DNA of 64,000 nucleotides from Cliona cf. orientalis (taxonomy: Eukaryota > Porifera > Demospongiae > Clionaida > Clionaidae): positions 124,001 to 188,000 of the forward strand of contig OZ005700.1 in the NCBI GenBank assembly GCA_963930775.1, read 5' to 3'. The notes below the pieces were generated by a model. That model did no database searches and was not told the DNA's origin. It worked only from the letters and a program-made list of their open reading frames with translations. A program made the translations under genes and the position numbers. Of this stretch, positions 23,948 through 44,928 are shown one piece after another; the stretch's first letter is position 1; each line of letters begins with the position of its first letter.

Positions 23948-24223
23948 TCAATAGTCGCTATGAAGAAACTTTGAGCGATTGAAATCAAACAAGCAACTTT
24001 TTTGCAGCGTAGTGTTTCTTGTAGGTCAATATGAATGTTGCCTTCCACGTATGAATTTGCATAACGCACGCAGGGCTCGATCGATTGCTGCGCAACAGTT
24101 GGTAACCGGATAGGGGTGGGGCTCGTGCTCAGATCAGAGGTGCTAATGAATTTCTCTAAATATCCGATAACGAGAGAAAATATAGGGTGGGCGTGGTTTT
24201 CTATCCGCACAAGTACAATCAGA
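23948..24223. promoter_or_regulatory. Shared promoter between the His1 gene and DYRK
   Basis: Divergent start codons are 276 bp apart. An NRF-1-like ACGCATGCGCG lies at 23775-23785, inside intron 1 of the His1 gene rather than in the gap. No TATA element was identified. The DYRK start is uncertain, so the gap could be shorter. Confidence 0.35.
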
Positions 24224-32711
<8,488 letters not shown>

Positions 32712-33168
32712 AATCTGAGTGTTTTCTTCCCCGGCCCTCTTTCTCTCTCTCTCCCTCCCTCCCCTCACTGTATCTCCTGGAATGGAGAATACCATTGTAA
32801 TTTATGTTAATCATTTTAGAATCAGAATTCAAATGCTTTTCAACAATCATGATCGTGCACATTTTTGTAACTTTTGTCTTCACATAACAATTATTAACAC
32901 TCTTCTGGTTTTGTACTTTATGATAATATTATTCTGTATAATAATCTACTGCTATGTCTACGTTTGTGGGAGTGGCTCAATTTATTTATATTTTCACATG
33001 TTGATACCAGAGTACAAAGGTCAATTGCACAAAATACAATGCAAGGTTAATGATAATGATAAAGATCAAGAAATGAAATGAATGATTCATGTAGCTGCAA
33101 GTAGTGACGATGAGCGACAAAAAGTACAATATCTAACAAAAGCCCCCGCTGATCACCATGGCAACAAG
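32712..33168. other. Convergent DYRK/MAEL 3' gap
   Basis: This 457-bp AT-rich stretch between two stop codons presumably holds both 3' UTRs. It begins with a CT-rich run (32745-32766). No gene is visible. Confidence 0.5.
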
Positions 33169-35126
33169 TTATTGGTATCCCTGGAAACTACCAACACGAG
33201 CCATGGATGGTTGCTGGCATACCCGGCCTATGCCACGCCCCCTACCACGACCAATCGACAGCCTGCCAATATCAGGTTCAGAGTGCACAGTTGGCATGCC
33301 CAGGGAAGAGGTGGGCGGAGCCCCACACATCCATGGCTGGAGGGAGGGGTTACGTGGAGTCAGCTGACCACCAACTGGGGGCAGTCCCTTAGGGAGATGC
33401 TTGACAGTCAAAGACACTCCAAACTTTGGACAGAGAGCCTCAGAGATGACAAAACAGGCAATGTTGCACTCCCTCAGGGAACAGTAGATGACCTCCAAGT
33501 CTTCATGGTACTTGCATCTGGAGTAAGACAGACATAGACAGCTGTTAGTGCAGGATGAGATAACAAAGGCTTTGTTATAATTATGGGCAATGCCAGCATT
33601 ATAACTACACAACAAAGTTGTCATTTAATTGCCAAGGATTTAATTAGAGAAGATTATCATAAATTGAATTTATGATATGTGATTCTCACTTTATGTTTGG
33701 TTCATAGTCGTATGATGAAGTCTTGAGCTGGTCCGCTGCCTTGAAGGTGGAGGTGTACTTGCCGTCAAGGTGGCCTGAGAGCTGGCTCATCAGCGCCTCA
33801 ATCACATAGACCTTGGTGAATCTGTTCTCAACACCAGCGCGGTCCGCCAACCACTGGAGACACCACTCTGCACGCTCAGCACTTACTCCCTGCAGAGGGA
33901 AAAACAGAACATGAATTGATCAATTTATCAAGTGAGAAAAATTACTGGAGGTGATTGTTTCAGCTATATACCGATAATTTCGTTCGCAAAATATTATGTT
34001 AAAATATTCATGAAACAATATTTTCATCAACTTCAAGCACACGCCATATATTCGCTGTACAAGTTAGTACAGATAAAACTTTTTCGTCACTTTGCGCATA
34101 ACAAAACTTTAACAACGAAATTTTCGCAAATTATGGTATACACGATTGTAACAATGAGTAGTGGCAGCAAATCTTAAAATCAGCAAAACTTCAAATAATT
34201 CGAGCTGACCTTGGCAAAGACGGGAGGTAGCTCTCCCATTCTCCCTGGGTTAACAAACTCCTCCAGCTCTGCGAGAATCCTCCGATAATCACTCTCAAAC
34301 TCTAGCCGCTGCTTCTCACTCTTCTCCAGCGCTGCTCCCTTCTTCTTCTCTATGGGAATCTTGTGTGTGTTGTCGCTCGTGCTCATTGCCAGGTAGCGAT
34401 ACCCCATCGGGATGGGACCTATTGCACCCACGTACCAATGCAACACGAGGAGGCAAATAGATCACCAATAATTATCATATTTCAGCACTGATTAGCACCA
34501 ATCTCACCTGGGTCGATGAACTTGTGGTAGTGCTTCGTGTGCCCAGAGTGGAGGCTGTACTCGACCACAGCCACCTCACAGGGAAGGTATCGGATGTCCT
34601 CTCGATCTGGAATCTCATAGAGAGACTGGAAGTCAATGAAATAGAAGTTTTGAAGGCAGACATCTTTCCCGCTACGAAACGACTCCCTGATCAGTTCTTT
34701 CTCCCTAGCCCTTCTTTTCTCCATGTCCGCCACTGGATCACGCCGCTCCTGAAAGTATAAATTACCATAATGAAGTAACTTAGTTATGAGTGCTTTGCAA
34801 GATAATTAACACCATCAGTCAATGGTTGCACGCAATAAACTCACTGATAATTTTGTCCCAGTGCTGTCCATACGTTCATAGCGCGGCACACTGTTTCCCA
34901 CGGGTGGCATTAGCGCTGGGCTAGAGGCCCCCCTAGCACCGGCCTTCTCATTCTTGGCTCGCTGGTTGTAGGTTTGTCTCTGTGCGTCGGTCATGGTGGC
35001 CCACCTCGGCCCTGCTATGGCCGACATGCTGTGCATAGGCACATTCCTCCCCCTCTCTCGCAGCTCTTGCTGGATGTCCAACATGAAGTAGAAGAATCCA
35101 TTCCGCTGCTGCTTCTTTTTGCTCAT
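33169..35126 (-). CDS. MAEL: Maelstrom, piRNA-pathway protein
   Basis: Five exons (34845-35126, 34508-34748, 34210-34418, 33690-33889, 33169-33517) join to 426 aa. Residues 1-75 are an HMG box (MSKKKQQRNGFFYFMLDIQQ, then GPRWATMTDAQRQTYN). A Maelstrom domain follows (VCLQNFYFIDFQSLYEIPDR; HYHKFIDPG; CKYHEDLEVIYC). Its Glu (VEYS), His (HYHK), His (KYHE) and Cys (IYC) fit the conserved E-H-H-C set of this RNase H-like fold. The C-terminus is Gly/Arg-rich (GRLSIGRGRGRGIGRV). By family it works in germline or stem-cell transposon silencing with Piwi and piRNAs. The methionine at 35126 was chosen because it begins the HMG box directly. It shares a 173-bp divergent promoter with RPL19. Confidence 0.95.
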
Positions 35127-35299
35127 CTTGAGCAGGAGCTTGATCGCCACCAGAGCCACGCGCAGCTGCACACTTGCATGCATGTGATATGTCTTGTGAT
35201 GCTTTCCTTGCCACGTGCAGTCAGGAGCTTACTTAATGCGCATGCGCGTTACCTTTCGTTCTCTCGTGGTGCCGTTGTGCAACTCGTGGTAGACCAGGA
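35127..35299. promoter_or_regulatory. MAEL/RPL19 bidirectional promoter with NRF-1-type palindrome
   Basis: The two start codons are 173 bp apart. TGCGCATGCGCG at 35237-35248 matches the NRF-1 palindrome. Just before the RPL19 start lies a pyrimidine-rich CCTTTCGTTCTCTC stretch, reminiscent of the 5' terminal oligopyrimidine sequence at the start of ribosomal protein mRNAs. The transcription start was not determined. Confidence 0.5.
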
Positions 35300-36453
35300 A
35301 TGAGGTATGTCGAATTTTCGCCGTTATTAGGGCCTTTGTCTGTTTGTTATTGGCTCTGATTTCCAACAAGCATTCATAAATGTCTCCTTGATATCAAATT
35401 TTCGCGATTTGTAGTGGAATTGTGCTGAAATAGATGTAATAAGCATATGGATATTTGGGCATTTTACAGGCTGTTCATACGCATTTTAATTTTATTAATG
35501 GTATAATCATGAATTAATTAATCTTCTCCATGGATTCAAGTATAGCTTGGTGTGTTGAAATTCAGAAACATTGATTTAGCTGATTGGTGTGCTATATTTA
35601 GGAATACTTAACAAGCTGTAACTATTATTGAATATTTCAGCACCCTGCGACTACAAAAGAGGCTTGCTGCCTCTGTACTGAAGTGTGGTAAGCGCAAGAT
35701 CTGGCTTGATCCCAATGAGACAACCGAGATCAGTAATGCCAACTCGAGACAGAATGTGAGAAAATTGGTCAAAGATGGTTTAATCATCAAGAAACCTACA
35801 ACCATTCACTCAAGATCCCGAGTCAGAAGAGCTCTGGAGGCCAAGAGAAAAGGAAGACACTCTGGTGGGTCGTGGATGTAATATTAATTAATGCCTGTTA
35901 CCAGTGCTGGTGTACATGTGTTAGGGTATGGTAAGCGTAAGGGAACGGCCAATGCTCGCCTCCCAGAGAAGGTGATCTGGATGAGAAGAATGAGAACATT
36001 GAGACGACTGCTGCGCAAGTACAGGGAGTCCAAGAAGATTGACAACCACCTGTGAGTGTTGAGAGATAATATCTTGCTATGCACAGGAGTAGATACGGTT
36101 GATACGTTGTGATTTGGTTTAAAGGTATCATCGGCTCTATCTTCAAGTGAAGGGAAATGTGTTCAAGAACAAGCGAGTGCTGATGGAGCATATCCACAAG
36201 AAGAAGGCAGAGAACCTAAGAGCCAAGCAACTGGCGTAAGTTAACTCATTCAGTCCATCACTGAAAACTCGGGCTGGACCTTTGATATGACTCTGTGACT
36301 GCTACCCCACACACTTCCAGTGACCAGGCTGAGGCTCGTAGGCAGAAGGTCAAGCAGAGCAGGATTCGTCGCGAGGAGAGACAGAAACAGAAGAGGGAGG
36401 AGCTCCACAAGCAGCTGGCAAAGGAAGATGATGCATCAAAGACCTCCAAGTAG
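35300..36453 (+). CDS. RPL19: 60S ribosomal protein L19 (eL19)
   Basis: Five exons (35300-35304, 35641-35864, 35925-36051, 36125-36235, 36321-36453) give 199 aa, close to the roughly 196 of the human protein. The first coding exon is only ATGAG; frame then continues [20 protein letters not shown]. Strongly conserved blocks include [44 protein letters not shown] and the basic C-terminal helix. It is a structural protein of the large ribosomal subunit. A first exon holding little more than the ATG is common in animal ribosomal protein genes and tends to bring promoter-proximal regulatory sequence next to the start. Confidence 0.98.
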
Positions 36454-37479
36454 AGATAGAGAGAACACTACGGGACGAGAATCTTCAGTGCATGCAATCT
36501 TGGATGTTTCATTTTTGGATTGTGGTCTATGTTATTACATACTGATGGTCAACTTAAATTAATGCGCATGCGTATCCTGCCTTAACCCTTATGGCGATCT
36601 TTTCCAAAATTCCCGTTGTTGCAGCCACGCCCACATGCGCTGATGATCCGGTATGTGGTGAGTCCCTTGGGATTCCGGGGTGCGTCACGCCTCTAAAGGG
36701 AACTGCTTGCAACTTTTATTATTATCGGCTGCATACTTTTGGCCAGAGTAATTGTCATAAGTGCAAAATAAACTACTGAAACAGATATCTCGGGAGCCGA
36801 TCATTTTCGAAGCCCACTTCGTCTCAACAGCCAAGGTGAGAATAATAATGATAAATTTAGTTAGACGTGCGAACTTCGCTCTTCACTTCGATAATAATAT
36901 TATTATGATCATCTCTGACTATCTGCGCGATCGCGAGGATATCGATAAACTGCAGACTATGCGCGCGGCACTTGTGGTAGTATAATGGTTGATATGGCTT
37001 GTACCTCAAGTGTTAGCGGTACATGGGTTAGCTCGTTATCTCAAGTGGTTGTCTACAAGCCGCGTACACAACAATAGTTGATACTGGACACACCCTAAAA
37101 ACTCACAGCTGTGTATCCGTTATGCGTGCCAGAGCCGCGCTACTTAGCGGGATGGGAGAACACAACTGATTCCCAGTGTTCCCCTCGTGTCCTCAGGCCA
37201 AACATGGCTATAGGAAAGGCCTAAAACTGCAAATCATGCGAAGAGCAATTATTATACATTATACACTAAAATTTAATTTTGGATGGGGGGCCTCAGTATG
37301 GATTATCATGCATTGTGAGTATGTAGGAGTGGGGGGTACGGTGTCTAATGTATACACACCAAAAGATGTGTCTTCATAAAAATAATGAGGAAAGGTTTAT
37401 TTTTGTACTGCAGCATTGAGCGGCCATCTCGGAGCCACCACATAGAGAAGAGCAGTCACTGAAGGGCCACACATCAAGG
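36454..37479. other. Intergenic between RPL19 and a mucin-like membrane gene
   Basis: About 1 kb without a supported gene. It contains an NRF-1-like TGCGCATGCG at 36563-36572 and an AATAATATTATT palindrome at about 36890-36905. A tRNA-like A-box stretch near 36970 has no matching B box. The promoter of the membrane protein gene must lie in the right part. Confidence 0.4.
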
Positions 37480-39213
37480 ATGGATCGTAAATGGAGATGC
37501 ATTGGTCTATTGATGATGGCATTAACGCTTGGACTGGTGAGAGGGCAGACATCATCATTACCATCCAACACTGTCATACCACAACCCTCAGCTACCACTA
37601 TTAGCATAGAAGTCAGCGTCACATCTGATAATATGGATAGTATATTGATACCCGAAATGACCACCGAGATTACAGAACCCACTTCAATTACAAGTCAGAT
37701 CATGCAGACAACCACAGTGGTACCTTTGCCAACAATGACACCCACGCCAACATCTCCAGTCATCACCACTACAATCTCTTTAGAGCCATCATCAGTCTCA
37801 GTAGCAACATCATCATCAATGGTGGCAGTGACATCACCAACTCCTACTATTGGAGAGGTATAATAAGTTACTAGCTATATGGAGCAGGTTTAGCTATTAG
37901 ATTAGTTTCCTGAAAGGTGATAGTGGTTGGGTTCAGGCATGAAAGGTTCATTCTCCTGACAGTGGTGGTGCATGGAGTCAGTGCTGAGAGCCAACCACAG
38001 GTATGGCCATGTGGGGTGGAAGTTGTCATACACATCATTCCAATCTGGTCCATCAGGAGGACTCTGCGTTGCTTAAAGGAACCCACTCCAATTCCTTACA
38101 AAGCTAATACAGAAAGTTTTCATACACTGCCAAGGGATTTGCACTGCTTCTATATCCGGCAACAGCCTACTACTTAAGGTCGAAGCTACTATGATTCAAT
38201 AATAGTAATACTGCTGAGTGGAGCAACTCTGTGGAGAGCCGTGGTCTTGGCATGTAAACAATATGTCATAGTTAGTAGCAGAGAGAGGCTTCTTGGGGTA
38301 TTTACATCATCTGAGTGTTTATTGAGTGGTTGCCGCGTGCCTCTAAGTAAGGACAAGGGCCTATTTCTTAATGTGTTGAGTCTCTGGCTCTTTTATAGTA
38401 CAGCTTCTGTATAGTGAACACCAAGTGCCATAGTTCACTGACATGACAATAATCATTATTAAAAGGACAGAGCCACATTTACTGATTGTAGCTTCCTCTC
38501 TCTCTGAAATGGGCACTGGGCATGATGGGAGGAAAGGAGAGCTTGTGTGTGTGTGTGTGTGTGTCTGCTGATCCATCACAGGTCAATGAACCATAAATAG
38601 CTCCATTACACATTCCCCAATACACTCCCCACACAAACCACTGTGTTCAGGTTCTGCTACAATGCATACAGTATATACCGACACATGCCACGCATAGTAA
38701 CTGCACTGTGTAATAATATTATTATGCTATTATGTCATAAGCTGACTATACCTAAACACACACACACAAATGCAGACTACTAGCCCTCTCACTACCACCA
38801 CTGATTCCCCTCCCCCTCCTCCAACTCGATCTGATTCTACCCCTGACCCTCCTTCCTCCTCCGGGTTCCCAGAAGCTGCCATCTACGGGATTGCTGCTGG
38901 GGGAGGAGCCCTACTCATCATTGCGGCCATAGTGATCCTCATCTGCTGCTGCTGTTGCTGCTGCTCGTGCAGCAAGAGTGAAGACTATGTTCCAGACAAG
39001 CCCTTCATGGTTGTCAGGACGTACGATCAGAATTTTGCACCCATGGACCGTAGTGGCTCACTAATTAGCAGGGGAAGCAGAGGAAACTCAATGAGAAGTT
39101 CCATCTCCAGCATTGCATCGTCAATACGGTCGTCCATTCGAAGACTGAGTAGAAAAAATCGCGCAGTTAGCGGAGGTGAAGGACAAATAGCCATGAAGGT
39201 TACCCCTCTCTGA
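37480..39213 (+). CDS. Mucin-like type I membrane protein 1 (271 aa)
   Basis: Two exons (37480-37857 and 38776-39213). A signal peptide (CIGLLMMALTLGLVRG) is followed by about 140 residues dominated by Thr, Ser and Pro, a probable heavily O-glycosylated stalk. Next comes a membrane helix (AAIYGIAAGGGALLIIAAIV) and an extreme Cys cluster at its inner edge (ICCCCCCCSCS), a likely palmitoylation site. The roughly 80-residue tail has one EDYVPDKP tyrosine site and a Ser/Arg/Ile repeat (SSISSIASSIRSSIRRLSR) suited to basophilic kinases or membrane contact. No globular domain is recognisable. It resembles in plan, not sequence, the proteins at 42006-43402 and 58868-63566. Confidence 0.75.
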
Positions 39214-39518
39214 CCTCTGACCCTTCCAAACTAGTAGATTTTCTTAGTGTCAGACGACATGTATTAATTTTTTATCAGGCTACGTACTGTGCACGTGCAA
39301 CAGTACTGCAGTGCAGCTGCTCTTTTTACTACTTCACTATATACTCCCTCTCTCTACCAATCTTTGCCACACCTTATGGCCAAATTTAATCTATGACAAT
39401 TATTATTATGACATTGAATATTATATTATGTGCATAGTCAAAATTAGCCCAATACTGATACAGTATACACACATTGTTATTACTCTCTCTGTTCAGTTAT
39501 TTCTTTTGTGTAATGTCA
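39214..39518. other. Convergent 3' gap, nothing recognised
   Basis: This 305-bp AT-rich stretch between the stop codons of the membrane protein gene and ADHFE1 should hold both 3' UTRs. No feature beyond AT-rich runs was seen. Confidence 0.4.
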
Positions 39519-41869
39519 CTAATATACCGTCAAACTCTCTTCCAGTATCTTTGCCAAATTATCTGCAGTGAATTTTCTCGGTGATAGTTTCGTCACTCTC
39601 TCCTGCACGAGTGATACACACCATTGTCACATAGGCCATAGTCTGGCTGGCTTGATGCATTTTTTGATGCATGATATAAAAAAATCTATCATATTATTAT
39701 ACCATAGTAATACAATCACATGCCACATGCTGGACAGGTCGACATCCAGACCTGTGGTAGAGTCCCTTCGACTAGCTGTGGGATATCTTCACTGGAGTAG
39801 CCCATCTCGCTCAGCCCGTTGACCAAGCCCATATCCTGCATATACTGTCTGATGGTATCGGCCAGTATCAATCCTGCGTCCTCCAGTTTAGCACGACTAG
39901 TATCAGCTCCTACAGCAATAAATTAAACCTATCATTAAAATATGTCATGAAAAGTTGTTTTTTTTCCCCACCTAGTAGGCGAGCAGCTTCGAGGTGTCTC
40001 TCAGGGCAGAGTGGGGCAGTGAAGGTGAAGATTGCGGGGGCAGTGATGACCACTGACAGGCCATGAGGCTGCAGGAACCAGGAATGGAGAATGGATTAGG
40101 ATGATGGGAACATCTGTAGCTAATTCCTCACTATAAGCGGCTTTTTGTTGTCGTAACCTTCAGCAGTGAATGTTTTTACAAGTCCAGAGATGGGATAGGA
40201 CATTCCATGTCTATCAAAAATAATGAGAATATTTGTATGCATTCCAAAATAGTACTCTTGTTGCTATCAACACTTACGTATACACTTACGGTAAGTGGAC
40301 TCCGGCATTTCCAAACCCGATTCCAGCATAGGCACTGGCCAGGTGCATCGCTGAGCGAGCCTCTTGATCTTCAGCATTGAATACAGACCTATACTCACAG
40401 AGAAGAGTGGTGATATAGTACCTAATTCCCGAGTATGAGTTGTCACCTTCTGAAGTAGTCTTTGATAATTCTGAGGGCATGTAGAGACCAGATGTCTGAA
40501 ATGGGATTACTGCCTTGGTAGGCGGGGCGATATATGGGGTTGGAGGGGCGTGGTGTCCTTTCCTTATAAGGAAGAGCGGTGTATGACTCGAGCGCATGAC
40601 TGAGGAAAGAAAGTCATTATGGTTAATTATTGCTGTGTAATCTCAGACCATGCTTCAAGAATATTATATTACCATAGAACATCAAAGCCACTGTAGGCGG
40701 CAACGTTTCTTGGCATGTGCTTCACGTGCAGCGGATCCACAATGCCCAGCAAAGGTCGAAGTGCTCGGTTGGCTATGCCTATGATATTATAGTATGAGTC
40801 ACATGATTTAGAGACCAATAAGGTACTGGTGTATGATATATGCACCAGTTTTGGAGTTAAGTGGCTTGTAGTCAAATACACTGACCCCAGTAGTCTCACT
40901 GCCAGTGCCGGATGTTGTGGGAACTGGAAAAATGATCACATGATCACAATGGAAGAATGATGTCATTATGCTATTAGCTAGCTAACGTACCACAAATGAG
41001 TGGCTTTAGTGGATTCTTCAAAGGCAACCCTTTACCAATCGGAGCATTAACAAAGTCCAGGAACTCGTTTTCAGGATGGCAGGAGTAAAGGTTGGCTGCT
41101 TTAGCCGTGTCCATCACTGATCCACCTCCAACAGCTAAAAATCCATCAAAATTGTTTTTTCGAACAAATGAGATAGCATCTTCGAAACTATTAATACAGA
41201 AGAAGATCAAAATAATTTTACTACGCCTGTTGATATAACCTACCTAGCATCTGTTGGCTCTATCGAAACATTATCGTAGATGGAGTAGTTGACTCCATTT
41301 GCATGGAGGGAGTCTAACACGGCGGCCATTGGGGGCAAGGATACCAACTGAGCAGATCAAAGTGTGTGCAATGAGGTTAAAAAAATTAATTCATGTTTCC
41401 TAAATTACATTTTTGTCGGTGAAGACACAAGTGTTGTTGATTTTGAGGTTAATTAGGTCCATTCCCACTTCCCCAGTCACTCCCTCTCCGTAGCGAATGT
41501 TGGAGCAAGCCATCTCAAAAGCGTACTCCCTCTGATCTTCCGGGCCTCCATCAGCGCTGCCAAGCTGACGGCTCCCACGCAGACCACCCACAGAGGCTAC
41601 ATGAAATCAGGAGGAGGGAATGCAACACAATGATGATGGTGGACTCTCATATGATATATGGCTCCATACAGAAGAGCATTCGTACCTTTGGGATGAAGAA
41701 TCTTGTAGCCACCAAATGCCTGGGAGTGGGCGGGGCACTTGCAGCTACATAGGAGAACGTGGAGAGACCTTAGAACATTTCTGACCAAAATCGACTCTTA
41801 CCTGCCCGCTGAGATGTACTGTAGTACCCGCGCAACTGAAGCAGCCTTGTTCGCCACTCGACTGGCCAT
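39519..41869 (-). CDS. ADHFE1: Hydroxyacid-oxoacid transhydrogenase, mitochondrial
   Basis: Thirteen exons join in frame to 489 aa (human about 467). The N-terminus [20 protein letters not shown] is basic and Ser/Ala-rich, like a mitochondrial presequence. Iron-type alcohol dehydrogenase signatures follow: dinucleotide-binding [20 protein letters not shown], and metal ligands in FDVLCHALESY, AGVHLPHGMSYP and PHGLSVV. By family it couples oxidation of 4-hydroxybutyrate to succinate semialdehyde with reduction of 2-oxoglutarate to D-2-hydroxyglutarate. The last exon (39519-39602, [17 protein letters not shown]...) is short and separated from the rest by a 149-bp intron, but it matches the expected C-terminus. 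The start lies 136 bp from the stop of the next leftward gene. Confidence 0.95.
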
Positions 41870-42005
41870 TGCCAAATTTATACCCCGCTGTCACGCGATG
41901 ACTCCACAATAATATTTGCGGATCGAGCCAGCGCCTCGCGAATTATTAAATTTTAATAAAATTATTTTATCATCATGATTTATAATAGTGTCCTGGTTTT
42001 TTTTC

Positions 42006-43402
42006 CTATAGAGGTGTGCTGTACATCTCAGCAATTGCTCCAGAGTGGATGTGATCGGTTGAGGTAGTGACTCCTCCATAGTGTGGCCTCATCTTCCCAC
42101 TGGAGGACCTGCACCCAAACGAACTCATTATGCTCGAGCCCAGGCTGCTCAGAGACACAGAGTCACCCTGGTTAGCAGTGTAGTGAACATAGTAAGCATT
42201 CCACTTCTGAACTGTCACCCTGAAGAAGGGAGAAAAATTAAGTACCATTAATATCGTTATGATGGCCAGATACTATCATAATATTATTATACTCAGGATG
42301 TTTATTCCTATAGTTTCGTCTAGCTCAATAAGGTTAGTGTACCTGTATTCGTTTCCAGTGTTGTATTCGTATTTGTGACTTCTACAGAAGCAGTAACACA
42401 GTAGTAGTATCAGCAGAGCAATGGATATCAGTGCAAGGCAGGCAGCCACAACCATCCCTATCACAGCCGGCGTGGATAGGCCAGCCCCTACCTCAGATCC
42501 AGTGATTAAAATATCCTCTTCCTGTAACAAAAAAAGTAATTAAATTTTAATGGCCTGAGTTGAGTATGGCTATATTATATTATGCTCACCTCTGTTGTTT
42601 CATCAATAATCTTATCTTCAGTAGTTGTTCGTAAAATTGTAATCATCGTAGTTTCCATGGAGATGGGAGGTGAAGTGGTTGGCATGACAGTTGGTGATAG
42701 AAATGTGACCATTTCCATAATGCTAGACTGTACGCTAGCTGAGGAGAAAGTGACGGCTGAGGAACTAGTGACAGCTGAGGAGCTATAGCTAGAGACAGCC
42801 AGGTCACTGCCTGTCATAACAATACTCGATATTGAGTTAGTACCACTACTGATTGGAGTTGGTACACCATCCACTGTTGTAGTTGAAAAACTCTGAGAAG
42901 TACTTGAGTCAACTGGTGAAGATACAAACATTGTCGAAGGAGCGACATGAGATAATGAAGTTGTCGTAATGGAAGATATTGGAGGAGTCGTAAAAATATG
43001 AGTTGACTCGGGTGCTGAGATGGGGAGTGAAGTGCCAACTACCACAGTCTCAGAGCTTATTAACGTTGTCTTTGCTTGGACCGATGATATTGAAAGCAAA
43101 ATAGAACTTGATTTGGATGGTAAAATTGAAAGGCTTGAACCAGCTTGAAATGATGACAAACTGATGGGGGTGTTGGACAACTGCAGCACAAAGTTACTAC
43201 TATGCTGATTGGTTGATGAGGTGCTGATTGGAAGCAGAAGGATTTCCACAGGTGATGAGTTGAGTCCATCTTGCTGCTGTGGTGTAGGACTTGGACTGAT
43301 AGAACTCTGAGTGAAAAAATGCATTGTTTCATTAGCTGATTGCGACTCAGAAAACAGAGATAGCATAGATAGCACTATGAGAACTAGCTTTCCCAGTGCC
43401 AT
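42006..43402 (-). CDS. Mucin-like type I membrane protein 2 (401 aa)
   Basis: Three exons (42590-43402, 42343-42521, 42006-42219) join in frame. A signal peptide (LGKLVLIVLSMLSLFSESQS) precedes about 270 residues rich in Ser, Thr, Pro and Val without domains, a likely O-glycosylated ectodomain. A membrane helix (IGMVVAACLALISIALLILL) ends in a Cys-containing edge (LCYCFCRSHK). The roughly 90-residue cytoplasmic tail has many tyrosines (YEYNTG, NEYR, AYYVHY, HYGG, EMYSTPL) and a Ser-rich stretch, suggesting a signalling or sorting tail. I cannot name a family. It is divergent to the sulfotransferase gene. Confidence 0.75.
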
Positions 43403-43791
43403 CTCGGATCTTTAGCCGCAAAGATACTTACTACAAAGCTAGCTAGCTCAAGATGACTAGGAGATGTTATTTTAGGCCCGGTGGTGGCTACACCCAAAAC
43501 AGCTAGGCAAAACATGCACCTCTCCCAACATACCATACCTCGCTACGGCACTGAAAGTTTCAATTAACACACCTAGACTAATCAGCTACCTCTCTCCAGA
43601 TGTGCAATCTCAAAACATAGGCCACAGCATTAATTTTAAAAGTTTTATAGCATCAACTGCAAACTTTTTATTGCTTGGCCATTGGTTAGGGTGTGGCTTG
43701 TAAGCCGCGCACGCGCACGCCGCGCCCCACGGAGCATAACGACCATTGCCATCCATTGTGTTCCGGACAAAACAGCGGTACCCATCCCAAG
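43403..43791. promoter_or_regulatory. Shared promoter, membrane protein 2 / sulfotransferase
   Basis: This is a 389-bp gap between divergent starts. A GC-rich stretch at about 43706-43719 (GCGCACGCGCACGC) resembles NRF-1 half-site arrays (GCGCAYGCGC). No other signal was identified. Confidence 0.4.
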
Positions 43792-44928
43792 ATGTCTTTG
43801 AGATTATCGGCTAAGAGGAGATGGATCTGCCTTTTAGCACTTCTTATACTCTTCATACTTTGCGTGTCCTTCGCGGGATTCCAGAGTCGTTTCACGACCT
43901 TGATCATGGCGAGAATTCTGGCACACAGATACACCTCAAAGGAGCTAGAGGCCATGATTCCTGTCCAAAAGGTTGGTCATCTGACAACACCATAAACAGA
44001 TCTGCATAATGTTCTTTTTGTGTTTTTGCAGCAACTCATTCTTCAACCACGAAAGCTGATCAGCCTTGAAGAGAGTGAGGAAATGACCATCGGACCACAA
44101 TCTGATCATCAGTCTCACCTTGATGGTGTTGGTGGTGATGATCCTCTGCTCCCCAGCACCTTCACCTGTCGACCAGTTGATCCCAAAGTACTCTTCTTTG
44201 TGAGAATCCCCAAGTGTGCAAGCACCTCGTTTGTAGAGCAATTGAGGGGTTGGAGTAAGAAGGGACAATTTGAGCTGTTCTTCCATCCAAGTGGAGCATT
44301 CGACTGGGACATAAGAACCATTAAGAAAGTAGCCGGCCAAGTGAATGCCAAGCAAAGCAGACGGTTTGTGTACGCAAGACACTTTTACTACACCGATTTC
44401 CGAATGTATGGCGTAGAAGATTACTCCTATTTGACCATCATCAGAGATCCAGTGTCAAGATTCGTTTCGTCGTTCCTCTACTATCACTATAGCTCCAGGG
44501 CTCACATTCAAGCTCTGCTAAACCCCAAACACAAAAACGAGACTCTTCTTGAGTGCATTGAGCATCAGCACGAGGGCTGTGCTCACAACTGGCTCACAAA
44601 GTACTTCTGCGGACACGACAGATTCTGTAAGCTGGGAAATGAACAGGCACTGAAGATGGCCAAAGAAAACCTACTGAGAGATTTTACTGCGGTGGGAATT
44701 TTAGAAGAGATGGATTTAAGTATGACCTTGTTTGAAACACTTCTTCCTGGTTATTTCAAAACGGTCGGTGGAGAAAAGCTTCCGCAGACCAACAAGAACG
44801 AGCAAAGCTTACAGCTGAGCAGCATTGAAGAAGAGGTGATACGCTCGGCAAATAAAGCGGATATAGAACTCTACAATTTTGCTAGAACAGTGTTTCACAG
44901 AACTAGTAAAGCTTGTAAGTTAACTTAA
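43792..44928 (+). CDS. Golgi 2-O-sulfotransferase, HS2ST/UST family
   Basis: Two exons (43792-43971, 44032-44928) give 358 aa. A short basic N-terminus and one hydrophobic anchor (WICLLALLILFILCVSFAG) indicate a type II Golgi membrane enzyme. The PAPS 5'-phosphosulfate loop is VRIPKCASTSF and the 3'-phosphate site is IIRDPVSRFVSS. A FCGHDRFCKLGNEQAL block and the C-terminal ELYNFA helix match heparan sulfate 2-O- and uronyl 2-O-sulfotransferases. It should transfer sulfate from PAPS to uronic acid of heparan or chondroitin-type chains. The P-loop is closer to HS2ST than to UST as I remember them, but I do not assign one. The stop codon lies only 43 bp from that of the convergent 14-3-3 gene. 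Confidence 0.88.

Noticed and set aside
33082..33537. 151-codon plus-strand frame opposite Maelstrom exon 5
   Set aside because: The minus frame carries the Maelstrom domain residues; the plus frame has no recognisable features.
36965..37035. tRNA-like stretch with a GTGGTAGTATAATGG A-box resemblance
   Set aside because: No B-box (GGTTCRANTCC) and no cloverleaf acceptor pairing could be found.
37860..38775. Frames within the intron of membrane protein 1
   Set aside because: Interrupted and unconserved; exon 2 joins exon 1 in frame through normal GT-AG signals.
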